Source of the DNA: Streptomyces sp. DH24
Lineage (GTDB): Bacteria > Actinomycetota > Actinomycetes > Streptomycetales > Streptomycetaceae
NCBI RefSeq assembly: GCF_029813775.1
Contig: NZ_JARVKW010000025.1
Span: forward strand, 44,983-108,982
Length of the DNA stretch: 64,000 nt
Direction of reading: 5' to 3'
Below the pieces are notes generated by a model that ran no database searches, was not told where the DNA came from, and saw only the letters and a program-made list of their open reading frames with translations. Positions 32,798-40,718 of the stretch are shown in pieces; position 1 is the stretch's first letter; the number at the start of each line of letters is the position of its first letter. Made by a program: the position numbers and the translations under genes.

Positions 32798-34882
32798 TCA
32801 CGCCGGTTGGGTGTCCGGGAGCCGGATCAGCCAGGGCAGGGCGCGGCGGTCGGCGGAGCCGAGTCTGGTGTACGCGCTGTAGAGGTGGTTGCCGACGGTG
32901 CGGACGGACAGGGTGAGGCGTTCCGCGATCTGGCGGTTGCTCAGGCCGGCGGCGGCGAGGGTGACGATCTGCCGCTGCCGGGCGGTGAGTTCACCGAGGA
33001 CGAGGCCCGACAGCGCCGGGGTGCGGGCGCCCTGGCAGCGCCGGGCCAGCGCGGCGGCTCGGGTGCGGGAGGTACGAGCGGCGCTCGGGTCCCGGTGCAC
33101 CCCGGCGGCCTGGGCGTACGCCTCGGCGGCGAACAGCAGGAAGCCGCGCTCCTCCAGCGCCCGGGCAGCCCGGTCCAGGGCGGCACCGTCACCGCGGGCG
33201 AGGGCCTCGGCGTGGACGGCGAACACACCGGTGAGCCGCGCACCGGCGCGCGCGGGCACGCCGCGCCGGACGGCGTCGTAGGGGTCGTCGCAGAGGCCGT
33301 CGTGGAAGTCGTCGTAGAAGCCGTCGGTGAGCGCCTCCGCGCCGCCGGTCTCGCGCACCGTCGCGAGACCGCCCGACTCCGAGGCGGCTGCCGCCAGTTC
33401 CGTACGGCAGGCCGGGTCGTCGCCCGCGCCGCGCAGGCCCTCCCGGGCCCATGCCGCGGCTTCCTTCAGCTCGCCGCGCAGCCGCGCGAACCGGGCGCGC
33501 ACCGCCGCGTACCCGGCGGGCACGGGGTCGGCGCCCTCCGCCGCGAGCCACTCCCCCACGGGCGTCCGCGTGTGCCGTACGTCGGCCCGCGCGATGGCCT
33601 CTTCGAGTGCGGCCGCCTCGGCATCGAGGGCGGGCCGGCACCGGTCGGCGCTCCCGGTCAGCCGCCGTGCCCGCAGCCGCCCGGCGGTGGCCCGCAGGGC
33701 CGGCCCGTACAGCGGATGCGCGAGCCGGACCGCGCCGTGCTCGTCCACGTGCACGAGCCCGTCGGCCTCCAGACGTTCAAGGGTCCGCAGGGCAGGGCCG
33801 CCCCCGTCGCCCGGGCGGGGCAGCGAGCGGACGGCCGCCGACGTGGCGGGTCCCCAGCCGAGGTCGCCGTCGGCCCGGACGGCGGGATCGGCGGACAGGG
33901 CGCTATCGGCGGGATCGGCGGGCCGCGGTCCGTCAGCCTCGACGCCCTCCGGACGAAGCGGCACAACGAAGTCGCCTGCCCCGCTTGCCGATTCGCCCGC
34001 GCCGAAGTCCTGGAGACCCTGGGAGTGCTGGAGGCTCTGGAAGTGCTGAAAGCCCTGGGAGTGCTGGAAGTCCCGGATGCCCAGCGGCAGCGGTTCCGCG
34101 AAGGCGAGGCGGTCCAGGATCTCGCGCTCGCCGGGTGCGGTGCGGTCGAGGACGTGCGCGGTGCGGTCACGGACGGCCGCGGTGACCGGTACCGGGCCGC
34201 GCCACGCCCACTCGTCGGTGCCGGACACGCGGGTGAGGAGCCCGCGTTCACGCACCGCGTCCAGCAGGGCCCGCAGCAGCCGCAGATCGCCCCGGCACAG
34301 GCTGTGCAGCCGGTGCGCGGTGAGCGGTTCCGGTTCCCGGCCCGCGCCCGCCGTGAGCAGGTGCGCGGTCTCCTCGCGCGGCAGTGTCTCCAGGGCGAGG
34401 CGCGGCAGCAGTTCGCCGGTCCACAGGCGGGTGATCGCGCCGGGTGCCGCGGCCCCGTCGGTGGCAACGACGACCAGCCGGGTGCGGCCCTGCACGGCGA
34501 GTTGGTGGACGAGGGCGGCGGAGGCGTCGTCGAGCAGGTGCGCGTCGTCGACCAGCAGCAGCCGTACGCCGGACAGCAGGCGCACCGCGCGGTGCAGGGT
34601 GACCGACTCGGGCAGCAGGTGGGCGAACGCGGCGAACGGTATGTGCCGGGCCTCGGGCGTCCCGGCCGCCCGCGCGCAGTCCGTGCCGCGCACCGCCTCG
34701 GTGACCAGCCGGGTCTTGCCGCTGCCCGCCGGGCCGGTCACCACGATGCCCTGCCGGCCGGCCGCCAGGGACCGTCGGACCAGTTCCCGTTCGTCCTCCC
34801 GGCCGGTGAAGGGCCAGGGCGGTGGAAGCGTCTTGGCGTCCTGTTCGAAAGTCGTCACGGAATCAGGAGCACGGATACTCAC
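32798..34882 (-). CDS. LAL-type LuxR-family transcriptional regulator with AAA ATPase domain
   Basis: A 694-residue large ATP-binding LuxR regulator. The N-terminal ATPase has Walker A VVTGPAGSGKTRLVTE and Walker B VRLLLVDDAHLLDD; a helical middle follows, and the C-terminal LuxR helix-turn-helix reads LTARQRQIVTLAAAGLSNRQ, IAERLTLSVRTVGNHLYSAY. Between them is a low-complexity insert of FQHSQG-like repeats (coded by 34012-34073). The start is a GTG at 34882, but the AAGG ribosome site touches it, so a start further in is possible. Position and architecture recall absR2 (SCO6993) of S. coelicolor, a regulator affecting antibiotic production; this is from memory. It is divergent from a metzincin gene. 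Confidence 0.88.
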   Translation of the reverse strand: MSIRAPDSVTTFEQDAKTLPPPWPFTGREDERELVRRSLAAGRQGIVVTGPAGSGKTRLVTEAVRGTDCARAAGTPEARHIPFAAFAHLLPESVTLHRAVRLLSGVRLLLVDDAHLLDDASAALVHQLAVQGRTRLVVVATDGAAAPGAITRLWTGELLPRLALETLPREETAHLLTAGAGREPEPLTAHRLHSLCRGDLRLLRALLDAVRERGLLTRVSGTDEWAWRGPVPVTAAVRDRTAHVLDRTAPGEREILDRLAFAEPLPLGIRDFQHSQGFQHFQSLQHSQGLQDFGAGESASGAGDFVVPLRPEGVEADGPRPADPADSALSADPAVRADGDLGWGPATSAAVRSLPRPGDGGGPALRTLERLEADGLVHVDEHGAVRLAHPLYGPALRATAGRLRARRLTGSADRCRPALDAEAAALEEAIARADVRHTRTPVGEWLAAEGADPVPAGYAAVRARFARLRGELKEAAAWAREGLRGAGDDPACRTELAAAASESGGLATVRETGGAEALTDGFYDDFHDGLCDDPYDAVRRGVPARAGARLTGVFAVHAEALARGDGAALDRAARALEERGFLLFAAEAYAQAAGVHRDPSAARTSRTRAAALARRCQGARTPALSGLVLGELTARQRQIVTLAAAGLSNRQIAERLTLSVRTVGNHLYSAYTRLGSADRRALPWLIRLPDTQPA
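34012..34073. repeat. short imperfect tandem repeats inside the LAL regulator
   Basis: Plus-strand units related to CTGGGAGTGCTGGAGG recur about every 24 bases. On the coding strand they give FQHSQGFQHFQSLQHSQGLQ, a Phe/Gln/His/Ser linker unusual for this GC-rich genome. Confidence 0.7.
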
Positions 34883-34952
34883 CCTTGATACAGGGCGACT
34901 TGAGTAGCCCTCGACTCAGGCGCCCGGTCCGGGCGGCGGGCAACCTGTCCGC

Positions 34953-36041
34953 ATGACCACCGCCCGCTACTGCTCGCTCGCCGAGGCACCGGGCCCCGGC
35001 TTCGCGCCGGGGCTGGCCGCCGAACGGCTCGGCGCGCTGGCCGGCGGGCGGCGCACATGGGTCAACGGCACCGTCCTGCACTACTACTTCTACGACGACG
35101 ACTGCGACGGCTCGGTGATCGCGGTGCCCGGCACGGGCGGGACGCGCCACGTCTCGTGGGCCGGGGCCAAGGAACAGCAGGACGTGGTCCGTGAGTGCTT
35201 CCAGGAGTGGAGCGGCCTCGGCATCGGCGTGACGTTCCGCGAGGTCACGGACCGCACGGAGGCCGAGCTGCGCATCGGGTTCCAGCTCGGCGACGGCTCC
35301 TGGTCGGCGGTGGGCCGGGACGCGCTGCGGGTCGGTCTGACCGAGCGCACGATGAACTTCGGCTGGGACCTGACCGCGCCGGGCGAACGCGGCACCGCCC
35401 TGCACGAGATCGGGCACGCGCTCGGCATGCTGCACGAGCACCAGAGCCCGTTCGCCGGTATCCACTGGGACGACGAGGCCGTGTACGCCGAGCTGGCGGG
35501 CCCGCCGAACCACTGGAGCCGGGAGACGACCGACCGCAACGTCCTGCGCAAGCTGGACCCCGCGGAGGTCAACGGCCACGTCTGGGACCCGCAGTCGGTC
35601 ATGGGGTTCGCGTTCCCGTCGGGGCTGATCCTGGAGCCGGAGCAGTACCGCGCGGGGCTGCACCCGTCCGGCACGCTGTCGGGCGCCGACAAGGAGTTCG
35701 TGCTGCGCCGGTATCCGCCTGCGGCCCCGTCCGGGCCGCAGGCGCTGGTGCCGTTCCGCTCGGTGCCGCTCGGTCTCGGGCCGGGCGGGCAGGCCGACTT
35801 CGTCGTGGAGCCGGCGGAGACCCGGCAGTACACGGTGGGCACCTTCGGCGACAGCGACACCGTCGTCGTGGTCTTCGAGGAGCGGGACGGGGAGCCGCGC
35901 TTCCTCGCCGGCCGGGACGACGGCGGTACACCGCACAACACCACGATCCGGGCCCGTCTCGTCAAGGGCCGCCGCTATTTCGTCCGGGTGCGCCTGTACT
36001 CCGCCTGGGGTGCGGGCGAGACGGCGGTCATGTGCTGGTGA
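34953..36041 (+). CDS. M12A/metzincin-type zinc metalloprotease without signal peptide
   Basis: A 362-residue protein with the extended zinc motif LHEIGHALGMLHEHQSP: His151, Glu152, His155 and His161 are ligands and catalytic base. A methionine turn follows as QSVMGFAF. This fits astacin/matrixin-like peptidases. The C-terminal ~110 residues (VPLGLGPGGQADFVVEPAET, then VVVVFEERDGE) resemble a pre-peptidase C-terminal beta domain. No signal peptide is found, so it may be cytosolic or exported by another route. It is divergent from the LAL regulator (70 bp gap). The adjacent pair recalls the S. coelicolor absR1/absR2 locus, but the family seen here is a protease by motif. Confidence 0.85.
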   Translation: MTTARYCSLAEAPGPGFAPGLAAERLGALAGGRRTWVNGTVLHYYFYDDDCDGSVIAVPGTGGTRHVSWAGAKEQQDVVRECFQEWSGLGIGVTFREVTDRTEAELRIGFQLGDGSWSAVGRDALRVGLTERTMNFGWDLTAPGERGTALHEIGHALGMLHEHQSPFAGIHWDDEAVYAELAGPPNHWSRETTDRNVLRKLDPAEVNGHVWDPQSVMGFAFPSGLILEPEQYRAGLHPSGTLSGADKEFVLRRYPPAAPSGPQALVPFRSVPLGLGPGGQADFVVEPAETRQYTVGTFGDSDTVVVVFEERDGEPRFLAGRDDGGTPHNTTIRARLVKGRRYFVRVRLYSAWGAGETAVMCW

Positions 36042-36092
36042 CCGTACGTCGTGCTCCGGACGCGCATGCCACTGTCCGGCACCGGGGAACGG

Positions 36093-36130
36093 CCGGGGAT
36101 GTCACCTTCGGGGGAGGGTGACATCCCCGG
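36093..36130. terminator. bidirectional hairpin between the metalloprotease and HAD genes
   Basis: CCGGGGATGTCACC (36093-36106) pairs perfectly with GGTGACATCCCCGG (36117-36130) around a 10-base loop, between convergent genes. Confidence 0.75.
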
Positions 36131-36171
36131 CTGTGCCATCGCCGGCCAGGTGCATCCCCGGGTGCCCCGTC

Positions 36172-37101
36172 TCACTCCGCGGGCAGGTCCAGCAGGCGGG
36201 TGATGGTGCGCAGCACACCGTTGTCGGTGTGGGCGGGGGCCAGGTGCCGGGCCCGCGCGACGACGTCGGGGTGGGCGCCCGCCATGGCGAAGGACCACTC
36301 GGCGGTGTCCAGCATCTCCAGGTCGTTGAGGTAGTCGCCGAACGCCATGGTCTGCGCGGGTGTGATGCCCAGGTCCCGCTGGAGCCGGCGGATGGCGGCG
36401 CCCTTGTTGGCGGTGCGGTTCATCACGTCGACCCAGTGCTCGCTGGAGACGACGACCTTGTGGGTGTCCGCGAACGGCTCCAGGGCCGGTGCCGTCGTCC
36501 GCGCGGCCGGACCGAAGTCGAACACGGCGACCTTGATGACGTCGTCGTCCACGGCGGTCGCGTCCTCGACGACCCGGTGGGCCACGTAGTACTTGCGGAC
36601 CTCGGCCAGGAACGCCTCGTCGGTCCGCTCGACGTGGGCGGAGCGCTTGCCGCACACGACGGCGCCCACGTCCGCCCCGCCGGCCGTCAGCCGCCGCACG
36701 GTCTCGACCACGCGGGCGACGACGCCGGGGTCCATCGGGTCGGAGCTGAGCTCGACGCCGTCGCGCACCACGTAGGTGCCGTTCTCGGCGATGAACACCA
36801 TGCCCTCGTCGGCGCCGGCGAACTGCTGGGCCAGGGTGGCGTACTGCCGGCCGCTCGCGGGGCTGAAGAGGACGCCGCGCTCGCGCAGCCGTTCCAGCAC
36901 GCGGCCGAGTCCGGCGGGCAGGCGCCCGGCCCCGTCCAGCAGCGTGCCGTCCATGTCGGTGACGATGAGCCGGATGCCGGCGGGTCCGTCGGCGGGCGCC
37001 GGTATGTCTCGGCCACCGGACTCGGCCGGGTACGGCGCATCCGGAGCGGGCGGCGACGGCACAGGTGACGGGGTGGCCGGGGTGGCCGGGGAGAAGGGCA
37101 T
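36172..37101 (-). CDS. Cof-type HAD-superfamily hydrolase
   Basis: A 309-residue sugar-phosphate or phosphoester phosphatase. HAD motif I is LIVTDMDGTLLDG (catalytic Asp), motif II lies in FSPASGRQYATL, and motifs III and IV are NKGAAIRRLQRDLG and AFGDYLNDLEMLDTA. The Cof-type cap domain occupies the middle (VVARVVETVRRLTAGGADVG). The first ~40 residues are a Pro/Ala-rich extension (PATPATPSPVPSPPAPDAPY) not typical of the family. The ATG at 37101 lies about 90 bp after tRNA-Pro, on the same strand. Substrate cannot be told from sequence. Confidence 0.88.
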   Translation of the reverse strand: MPFSPATPATPSPVPSPPAPDAPYPAESGGRDIPAPADGPAGIRLIVTDMDGTLLDGAGRLPAGLGRVLERLRERGVLFSPASGRQYATLAQQFAGADEGMVFIAENGTYVVRDGVELSSDPMDPGVVARVVETVRRLTAGGADVGAVVCGKRSAHVERTDEAFLAEVRKYYVAHRVVEDATAVDDDVIKVAVFDFGPAARTTAPALEPFADTHKVVVSSEHWVDVMNRTANKGAAIRRLQRDLGITPAQTMAFGDYLNDLEMLDTAEWSFAMAGAHPDVVARARHLAPAHTDNGVLRTITRLLDLPAE

Positions 37102-37147
37102 GGGGTCCTGGTTCCTGACGGGAGCGCGGCGGTCTGGACGTACGAAA

Positions 37148-37178
37148 GGCCCTCGCGGGCTGTCCGCCCGCGAAGGCC
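37148..37178 (-). terminator. terminator downstream of tRNA-Pro (copy 1)
   Basis: On the minus strand GGCCTTCGCGGGC pairs with GCCCGCGAGGGCC (one mismatch) around a 5-base loop, followed by TTTCGT. It starts 12 bp after the tRNA 3' end. Confidence 0.7.
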
Positions 37179-37189
37179 CCTTCGCAGTG

Positions 37190-37263
<74 letters not shown>

Positions 37264-37381
37264 GCGCGTCTGCCCCGCTCGGGGGAACACGCACGTCAAC
37301 TCTACCTCATGGGTCCGGCGGCGCCGGGCCGGGCCGGCGCGGGCCGCCGCGTGCGGGGCGGCGGCCCGCGTGGCCGCTCCG

Positions 37382-37557
37382 CCCCGTCCCGGGTCGGTGA
37401 GCGGCCGGGTGCCCCGCTGGACGGGGCGCAGGTGGGTGCCGAGGAGGCCGGTGCGGCCCATGGCCTCGTGGACGGTGGCGACGCCGTACCCGGCGAGCGC
37501 CTCGACGTCCTTGGGGTCGGCCTTCGGGAGGCCGGTGACGATCACGCGCTCGTGCCA
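37382..37557 (-). pseudogene. N-terminal fragment of a LigK/RraA-type 4-carboxy-4-hydroxy-2-oxoadipate aldolase
   Basis: Minus-strand reading gives RVIVTGLPKADPKDVEALAG, then YGVATVHEAMGRTGLLGTHL and RPVQRGTRPL, the start of LigK-like aldolases that cleave the ring-opening product of protocatechuate or gallate. About 58 of some 230 residues remain. The match ends about 120 bp before the tRNA-Pro gene. It follows the hydratase fragment at 37562-37775 in the same operon order. Confidence 0.6.
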
Positions 37558-37561
37558 GCTC

Positions 37562-37775
37562 CTTCGTGACCTGCGGGTAGGGGCGCAGGTACGCCTCGGC
37601 CCCGGTCCGGTGCGGCAGGGCCAGGTCGGGTCCGGCGTTCCGCCTGAGCTGGACGCCGCGGCGGACGGCGAGGCCGGTGTAGTAGTCCCACAGGTCCTCT
37701 GGGCGCCGAGGCACTCCATCGCCGCGCGCTTGGTGTCCCACACGATTTCGTCGGCGTTGCCTGCCGGCGCCGTCA
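37562..37775 (-). pseudogene. C-terminal fragment of a 4-oxalomesaconate hydratase-like protein, frameshifted
   Basis: One frame reads GNADEIVWDTKRAAMECLGA, then a one-base shift continues as EDLWDYYTGLAVRRGVQLRR, NAGPDLALPHRTGAEAYLRP, YPQVTKELA. The tail resembles PIG-L-type (GalB-like) 4-oxalomesaconate hydratases from gallate/protocatechuate 4,5-cleavage clusters; that assignment is from memory. Its 5' part is replaced by the LysR gene end. With the LigK fragment it forms a relic of an aromatic catabolic operon. Confidence 0.5.
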
Positions 37776-38627
37776 CGCCGAGCCGTACAGCGACGTCAGC
37801 AGTTCCATCACCGCACGGGCCGCCGGGTGCGGATCGCTGCGCCACCAGGCGAGCCATACGGCGATCGGCTCGGCGTCCCGCACCGGCCGGTAGACGACGC
37901 CGGGCCGCGGGTACTGGTTGGCCGTCGACTCGGCCGTGGTCCCGACGCACCGGCCGGTGGCGATGACGGTCAGCCAGTCGTCGACGTCCTGGGTCTCCTC
38001 CACGGCCGGGCGCGCCTCGGGCGGCCACAGGTCGGCGGTCGTGGTCCCGGTGCGGCGGTCGACCAGCAGCGTGCGCCCGGTGAGATCGGCGAGCCGCACC
38101 GAACGGCGCCGCGCCAGCGGATCGTCGGCGGCCATCGCGCACAGCCGCCGCTCCAGCCCGACGATCACCGACTCGAACCGCCGGTCGTCGGGCGCCCGGC
38201 GCACGACGGCCAGGTCGCACGCGCCCTCCGCCAGACCGGCGGTCGGCGAGTTCGTGCGCACCAGGTGCAGCTCGGTCTCCGGGTGCCCGGCGCTCCAGCG
38301 GCGCTGGAAGGGCAGGGTGTGCCGACCGAGCGCCGCCCAGGCGTACCCGATCCGCAGATGGGCCCGGCCCGACGTGACCTCGCGGACCAGGTCGTCCACC
38401 TCGGCGAGCACCCGCCGGGCGTGCGCGACCACCCGCAGTCCGGTGCCCGTCGGCGCGACGGAACGCGACGTGCGCGTCAACAGCCGTGCCCCGAGGGCGC
38501 GTTCGAGGGAGGCCAGCGTGCGGGAGACGGCGGCCTGGGAGACGCCGAGCGCGAGGGCGGCGTCGGTGAAGGTGCCCTCGTCCACGATCGCGACGAGGCA
38601 GCGCAACTGTCGCAGCTCCACATCCAT
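37773..38627 (-). CDS. LysR-family transcriptional regulator
   Basis: A 284-residue regulator. The N-terminal winged helix-turn-helix is MDVELRQLRCLVAIVDEGTF, TDAALALGVSQAAVSRTLAS, LERALGARLLTRTSRSVAPT; the effector domain follows (HLRIGYAWAALGRHTLPFQR, DLAVVRRAPDD). The start at 38627 is the Met that opens the HTH; more upstream Met codons lie in the promoter. It is divergent from a DMT exporter (68 bp gap), the usual regulator-target arrangement. Downstream are aromatic catabolism gene fragments, so it may formerly have controlled them. Effector unknown. Confidence 0.9.
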   Translation of the reverse strand: MDVELRQLRCLVAIVDEGTFTDAALALGVSQAAVSRTLASLERALGARLLTRTSRSVAPTGTGLRVVAHARRVLAEVDDLVREVTSGRAHLRIGYAWAALGRHTLPFQRRWSAGHPETELHLVRTNSPTAGLAEGACDLAVVRRAPDDRRFESVIVGLERRLCAMAADDPLARRRSVRLADLTGRTLLVDRRTGTTTADLWPPEARPAVEETQDVDDWLTVIATGRCVGTTAESTANQYPRPGVVYRPVRDAEPIAVWLAWWRSDPHPAARAVMELLTSLYGSA

Positions 38628-38695
38628 GACGTCATCGTATAGATCCGTCGCCGCATGCATTTTGCGCATGTGCGGGTGCGGCACACCATCGCCGT

Positions 38696-39589
38696 ATGAC
38701 CGACGCATCCATACGTGCGACGACCCGAACCGCCGAGGTGTCCGCCCCGCAGCCGTCCGGCGGGCGGCTCGCCGGGGTGGCGACCATGGTCGGCAGCGGG
38801 CTGTCCAACCAGACCGGCGCCGCGATCGGCGCCCTCGCCTTCCCCGTCATCGGGCCCGCCGGGGTGGTCGCCGTGCGGCAGTACGTGGCCGCGCTCGTCC
38901 TGTGCGCCGTCGCCCGGCCCCGGCTGCGGGCGTTCACCTGGCCCCAGTGGTGGCCGGTGCTGCTGCTGGCGGTCGTGTTCGGGACAATGAACCTCTCCCT
39001 CTACACCGCCGTCGACCGGATCGGCCTCGGCCTCGCCGTGACGCTGGAGTTCCTCGGCCCGCTCGCCATCGCCCTGGCCGCCACCCGCCGCCGCGTGGAC
39101 GCCTGTTGCGCGGTGATCGCCGCCGCGGGCGTCGTGACGCTGATGCGCCCGCAGCCCTCCGCCGACTACGTCGGCATGGGCCTAGGCCTGCTGGCCGCCG
39201 TGTGCTGGGCGTCGTACATCCTGCTCAACCGCACCGTCGGGCAACGCCTCCCCGGCGCGCAGGGGTCGGCCGCGGCGGCCGGTGTGTCGGCGCTGCTGTT
39301 CCTGCCGGTGGGGATCGCCGTCGCCGTCCACCGTCCCCCGACCGTGCCGGCCCTGGGCTGCGCCGTGGCGGCGGGCGTGCTGTCCTCGGCGGTGCCGTAC
39401 CTGGCCGACCTGTTCACGCTGCGCCGGGTACCGGCCGCGGTCTTCGGGCTGTTCATGAGCGTCAATCCGGTGCTCGCGGCCGTGGTGGGGTGGGTGGTCC
39501 TGGGCCAGCGGCTGGGCGCGGCGGAGTGGGCGGGCATCACGGCCGTGGTGGCGGCGAACGCGCTGAGCATCATGACGTCGCGCCCCTGA
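38696..39589 (+). CDS. EamA/DMT-superfamily transporter (RhtA-like exporter)
   Basis: A 297-residue protein with about ten transmembrane helices in two EamA repeats. Landmarks are GSGLSNQTGAAIGALAFPVI, VFGTMNLSLYTAVDRIGLGL, VTLEFLGPLAIAL and SSAVPYLADLFTLRRVPAAV, FGLFMSVNPVLAAVVGWVVL, close to RhtA-type threonine/homoserine or amino-acid exporters. Probably an exporter of an amino acid or aromatic compound under control of the divergent LysR. ATG at 38696. Confidence 0.88.
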   Translation: MTDASIRATTRTAEVSAPQPSGGRLAGVATMVGSGLSNQTGAAIGALAFPVIGPAGVVAVRQYVAALVLCAVARPRLRAFTWPQWWPVLLLAVVFGTMNLSLYTAVDRIGLGLAVTLEFLGPLAIALAATRRRVDACCAVIAAAGVVTLMRPQPSADYVGMGLGLLAAVCWASYILLNRTVGQRLPGAQGSAAAAGVSALLFLPVGIAVAVHRPPTVPALGCAVAAGVLSSAVPYLADLFTLRRVPAAVFGLFMSVNPVLAAVVGWVVLGQRLGAAEWAGITAVVAANALSIMTSRP

Positions 39590-39605
39590 GGCCGCCGCGG
39601 GGAGG

Positions 39606-40607
39606 TCACGGCGGCGGCGCGCCCGTCGTCCCCCGGATCTCCAGCACCGGCGTCGCCAGATGCGTACGGCCCTGTGTGCCGGGTCGGTCGAAGCGGTCCA
39701 GGAGGCAACGGGCGGCGTGGCGGCCGACCTCGTGGCCGGCCTGGTCGACGGTGGTGAGCCACAGGTGGCGCAGCCGGGCGACGCCGGTGTTGTCGTAGCC
39801 GGCGACGGACAGGTCCCGGGGCACGCGCAGGCCGAGTTCCCCGGCCGCCGACAGGGCACCGACGCAGGTGATGTCGTTGACGGCGAAGACGGCGGTCGGC
39901 CGGTCGGGGCGGCTGAGCAGCCGGACGGTGGCCCGGTAGCCGCCCTCCTCCGTCATGTCGCTGGGCTCGACGAGCGCCCCGCCCGCCAGGCCGTGCTCCC
40001 GCATCGTCGCCTCGAAGCTGCGCCGGCGCAGTTCGCCGACGGCGCCGTAGCCCGCGATGTGCGCGATGCGGCGGTGCCCGAGGCGGACCAGGTGCTCGGT
40101 GGCGAGCCGTGCGCCCTTCTCGTCGTCGCCCGCGACCACGTCCACGCCGGGCGGCACCGGCTCGCGGGCGCCCGCGACGACGACCGGTATCCGCGCGGCG
40201 ACGGGCCCGAGCGCGGCCGGGTCGGGCAGCGTGCCGACCACGACCAGACCGTCGACCCGCAGGTCCAGCAGCGGGCCCGCCGGGTCCTGGCCGGTGCGGC
40301 GGTTGAGGCGGGCGTCGGCCAGCAGCATGTGCAGACCGGCCGCGTGCAGCAGGGAGTTGAGGCCGTCGAGCAGGTCGGCGAACCACGGGTTGCGCAGGTC
40401 GTTCAGCAGGACGCCGACGGTCCTGGTGCGCTGTTCGCTGAGGCTGCGGGCGGCGGCGTTCGGCCGGTAGCCCAGGTCCCGCGCGGCCCGCAGCACGGCG
40501 TCCCGCTTCTCGGGGCGCACCTGCCCGGAGCCGCGCAGCACCAGCGAGACCAGCGACTTGGAGACGCCGGCCCGGTCGGCCACGTCGCGGATCGTCGGCG
40601 GTCGCAT
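39606..40607 (-). CDS. LacI-family transcriptional repressor
   Basis: A 333-residue repressor. The N-terminal LacI helix-turn-helix is TIRDVADRAGVSKSLVSLVL followed by the hinge YRPNAAARSLSEQRT; the periplasmic-binding-protein-like effector domain follows (TVGVLLNDLRNPWFADLLDG, VDGLVVVGTLPDP, AVFAVNDITCVGALSAAGEL). It is divergent from an inositol-type dehydrogenase; two TGGA-CGnTCCA operators lie between them, so it probably represses that gene and itself. Effector is expected to be a sugar or inositol. Confidence 0.92.
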   Translation of the reverse strand: MRPPTIRDVADRAGVSKSLVSLVLRGSGQVRPEKRDAVLRAARDLGYRPNAAARSLSEQRTRTVGVLLNDLRNPWFADLLDGLNSLLHAAGLHMLLADARLNRRTGQDPAGPLLDLRVDGLVVVGTLPDPAALGPVAARIPVVVAGAREPVPPGVDVVAGDDEKGARLATEHLVRLGHRRIAHIAGYGAVGELRRRSFEATMREHGLAGGALVEPSDMTEEGGYRATVRLLSRPDRPTAVFAVNDITCVGALSAAGELGLRVPRDLSVAGYDNTGVARLRHLWLTTVDQAGHEVGRHAARCLLDRFDRPGTQGRTHLATPVLEIRGTTGAPPP

Positions 40608-40611
40608 GGTG

Positions 40612-40705
40612 TGGACCGTTCCATGCGGTGCGGCGGGTTGTCAAAGGCTTGACACTCCCCGGTGGGCGCGCTCAGGGTGGCGTGGACAGGTCGTGGAACG
40701 GTCCA
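40612..40705. promoter_or_regulatory. pair of LacI-type operators
   Basis: TGGACCGTTCCA (40612-40623) and its reverse complement TGGAACGGTCCA (40694-40705) flank the divergent promoter between the LacI repressor and the Gfo/Idh/MocA gene. Each is a near-palindrome with a central CG, as expected for a LacI-family repressor; two sites suggest looping. A possible -35 TTGACA (40649-40654, in AAAGGCTTGACACTCCCC) lies between them. Confidence 0.75.
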
Positions 40706-40718
40706 AAGAGGGGCTCTC

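Noticed and set aside
37264..37310. Consensus promoter upstream of tRNA-Pro copy 1
   Set aside because: TTGACG is present on the minus strand, but no convincing -10 box at 17-18 bp was found.
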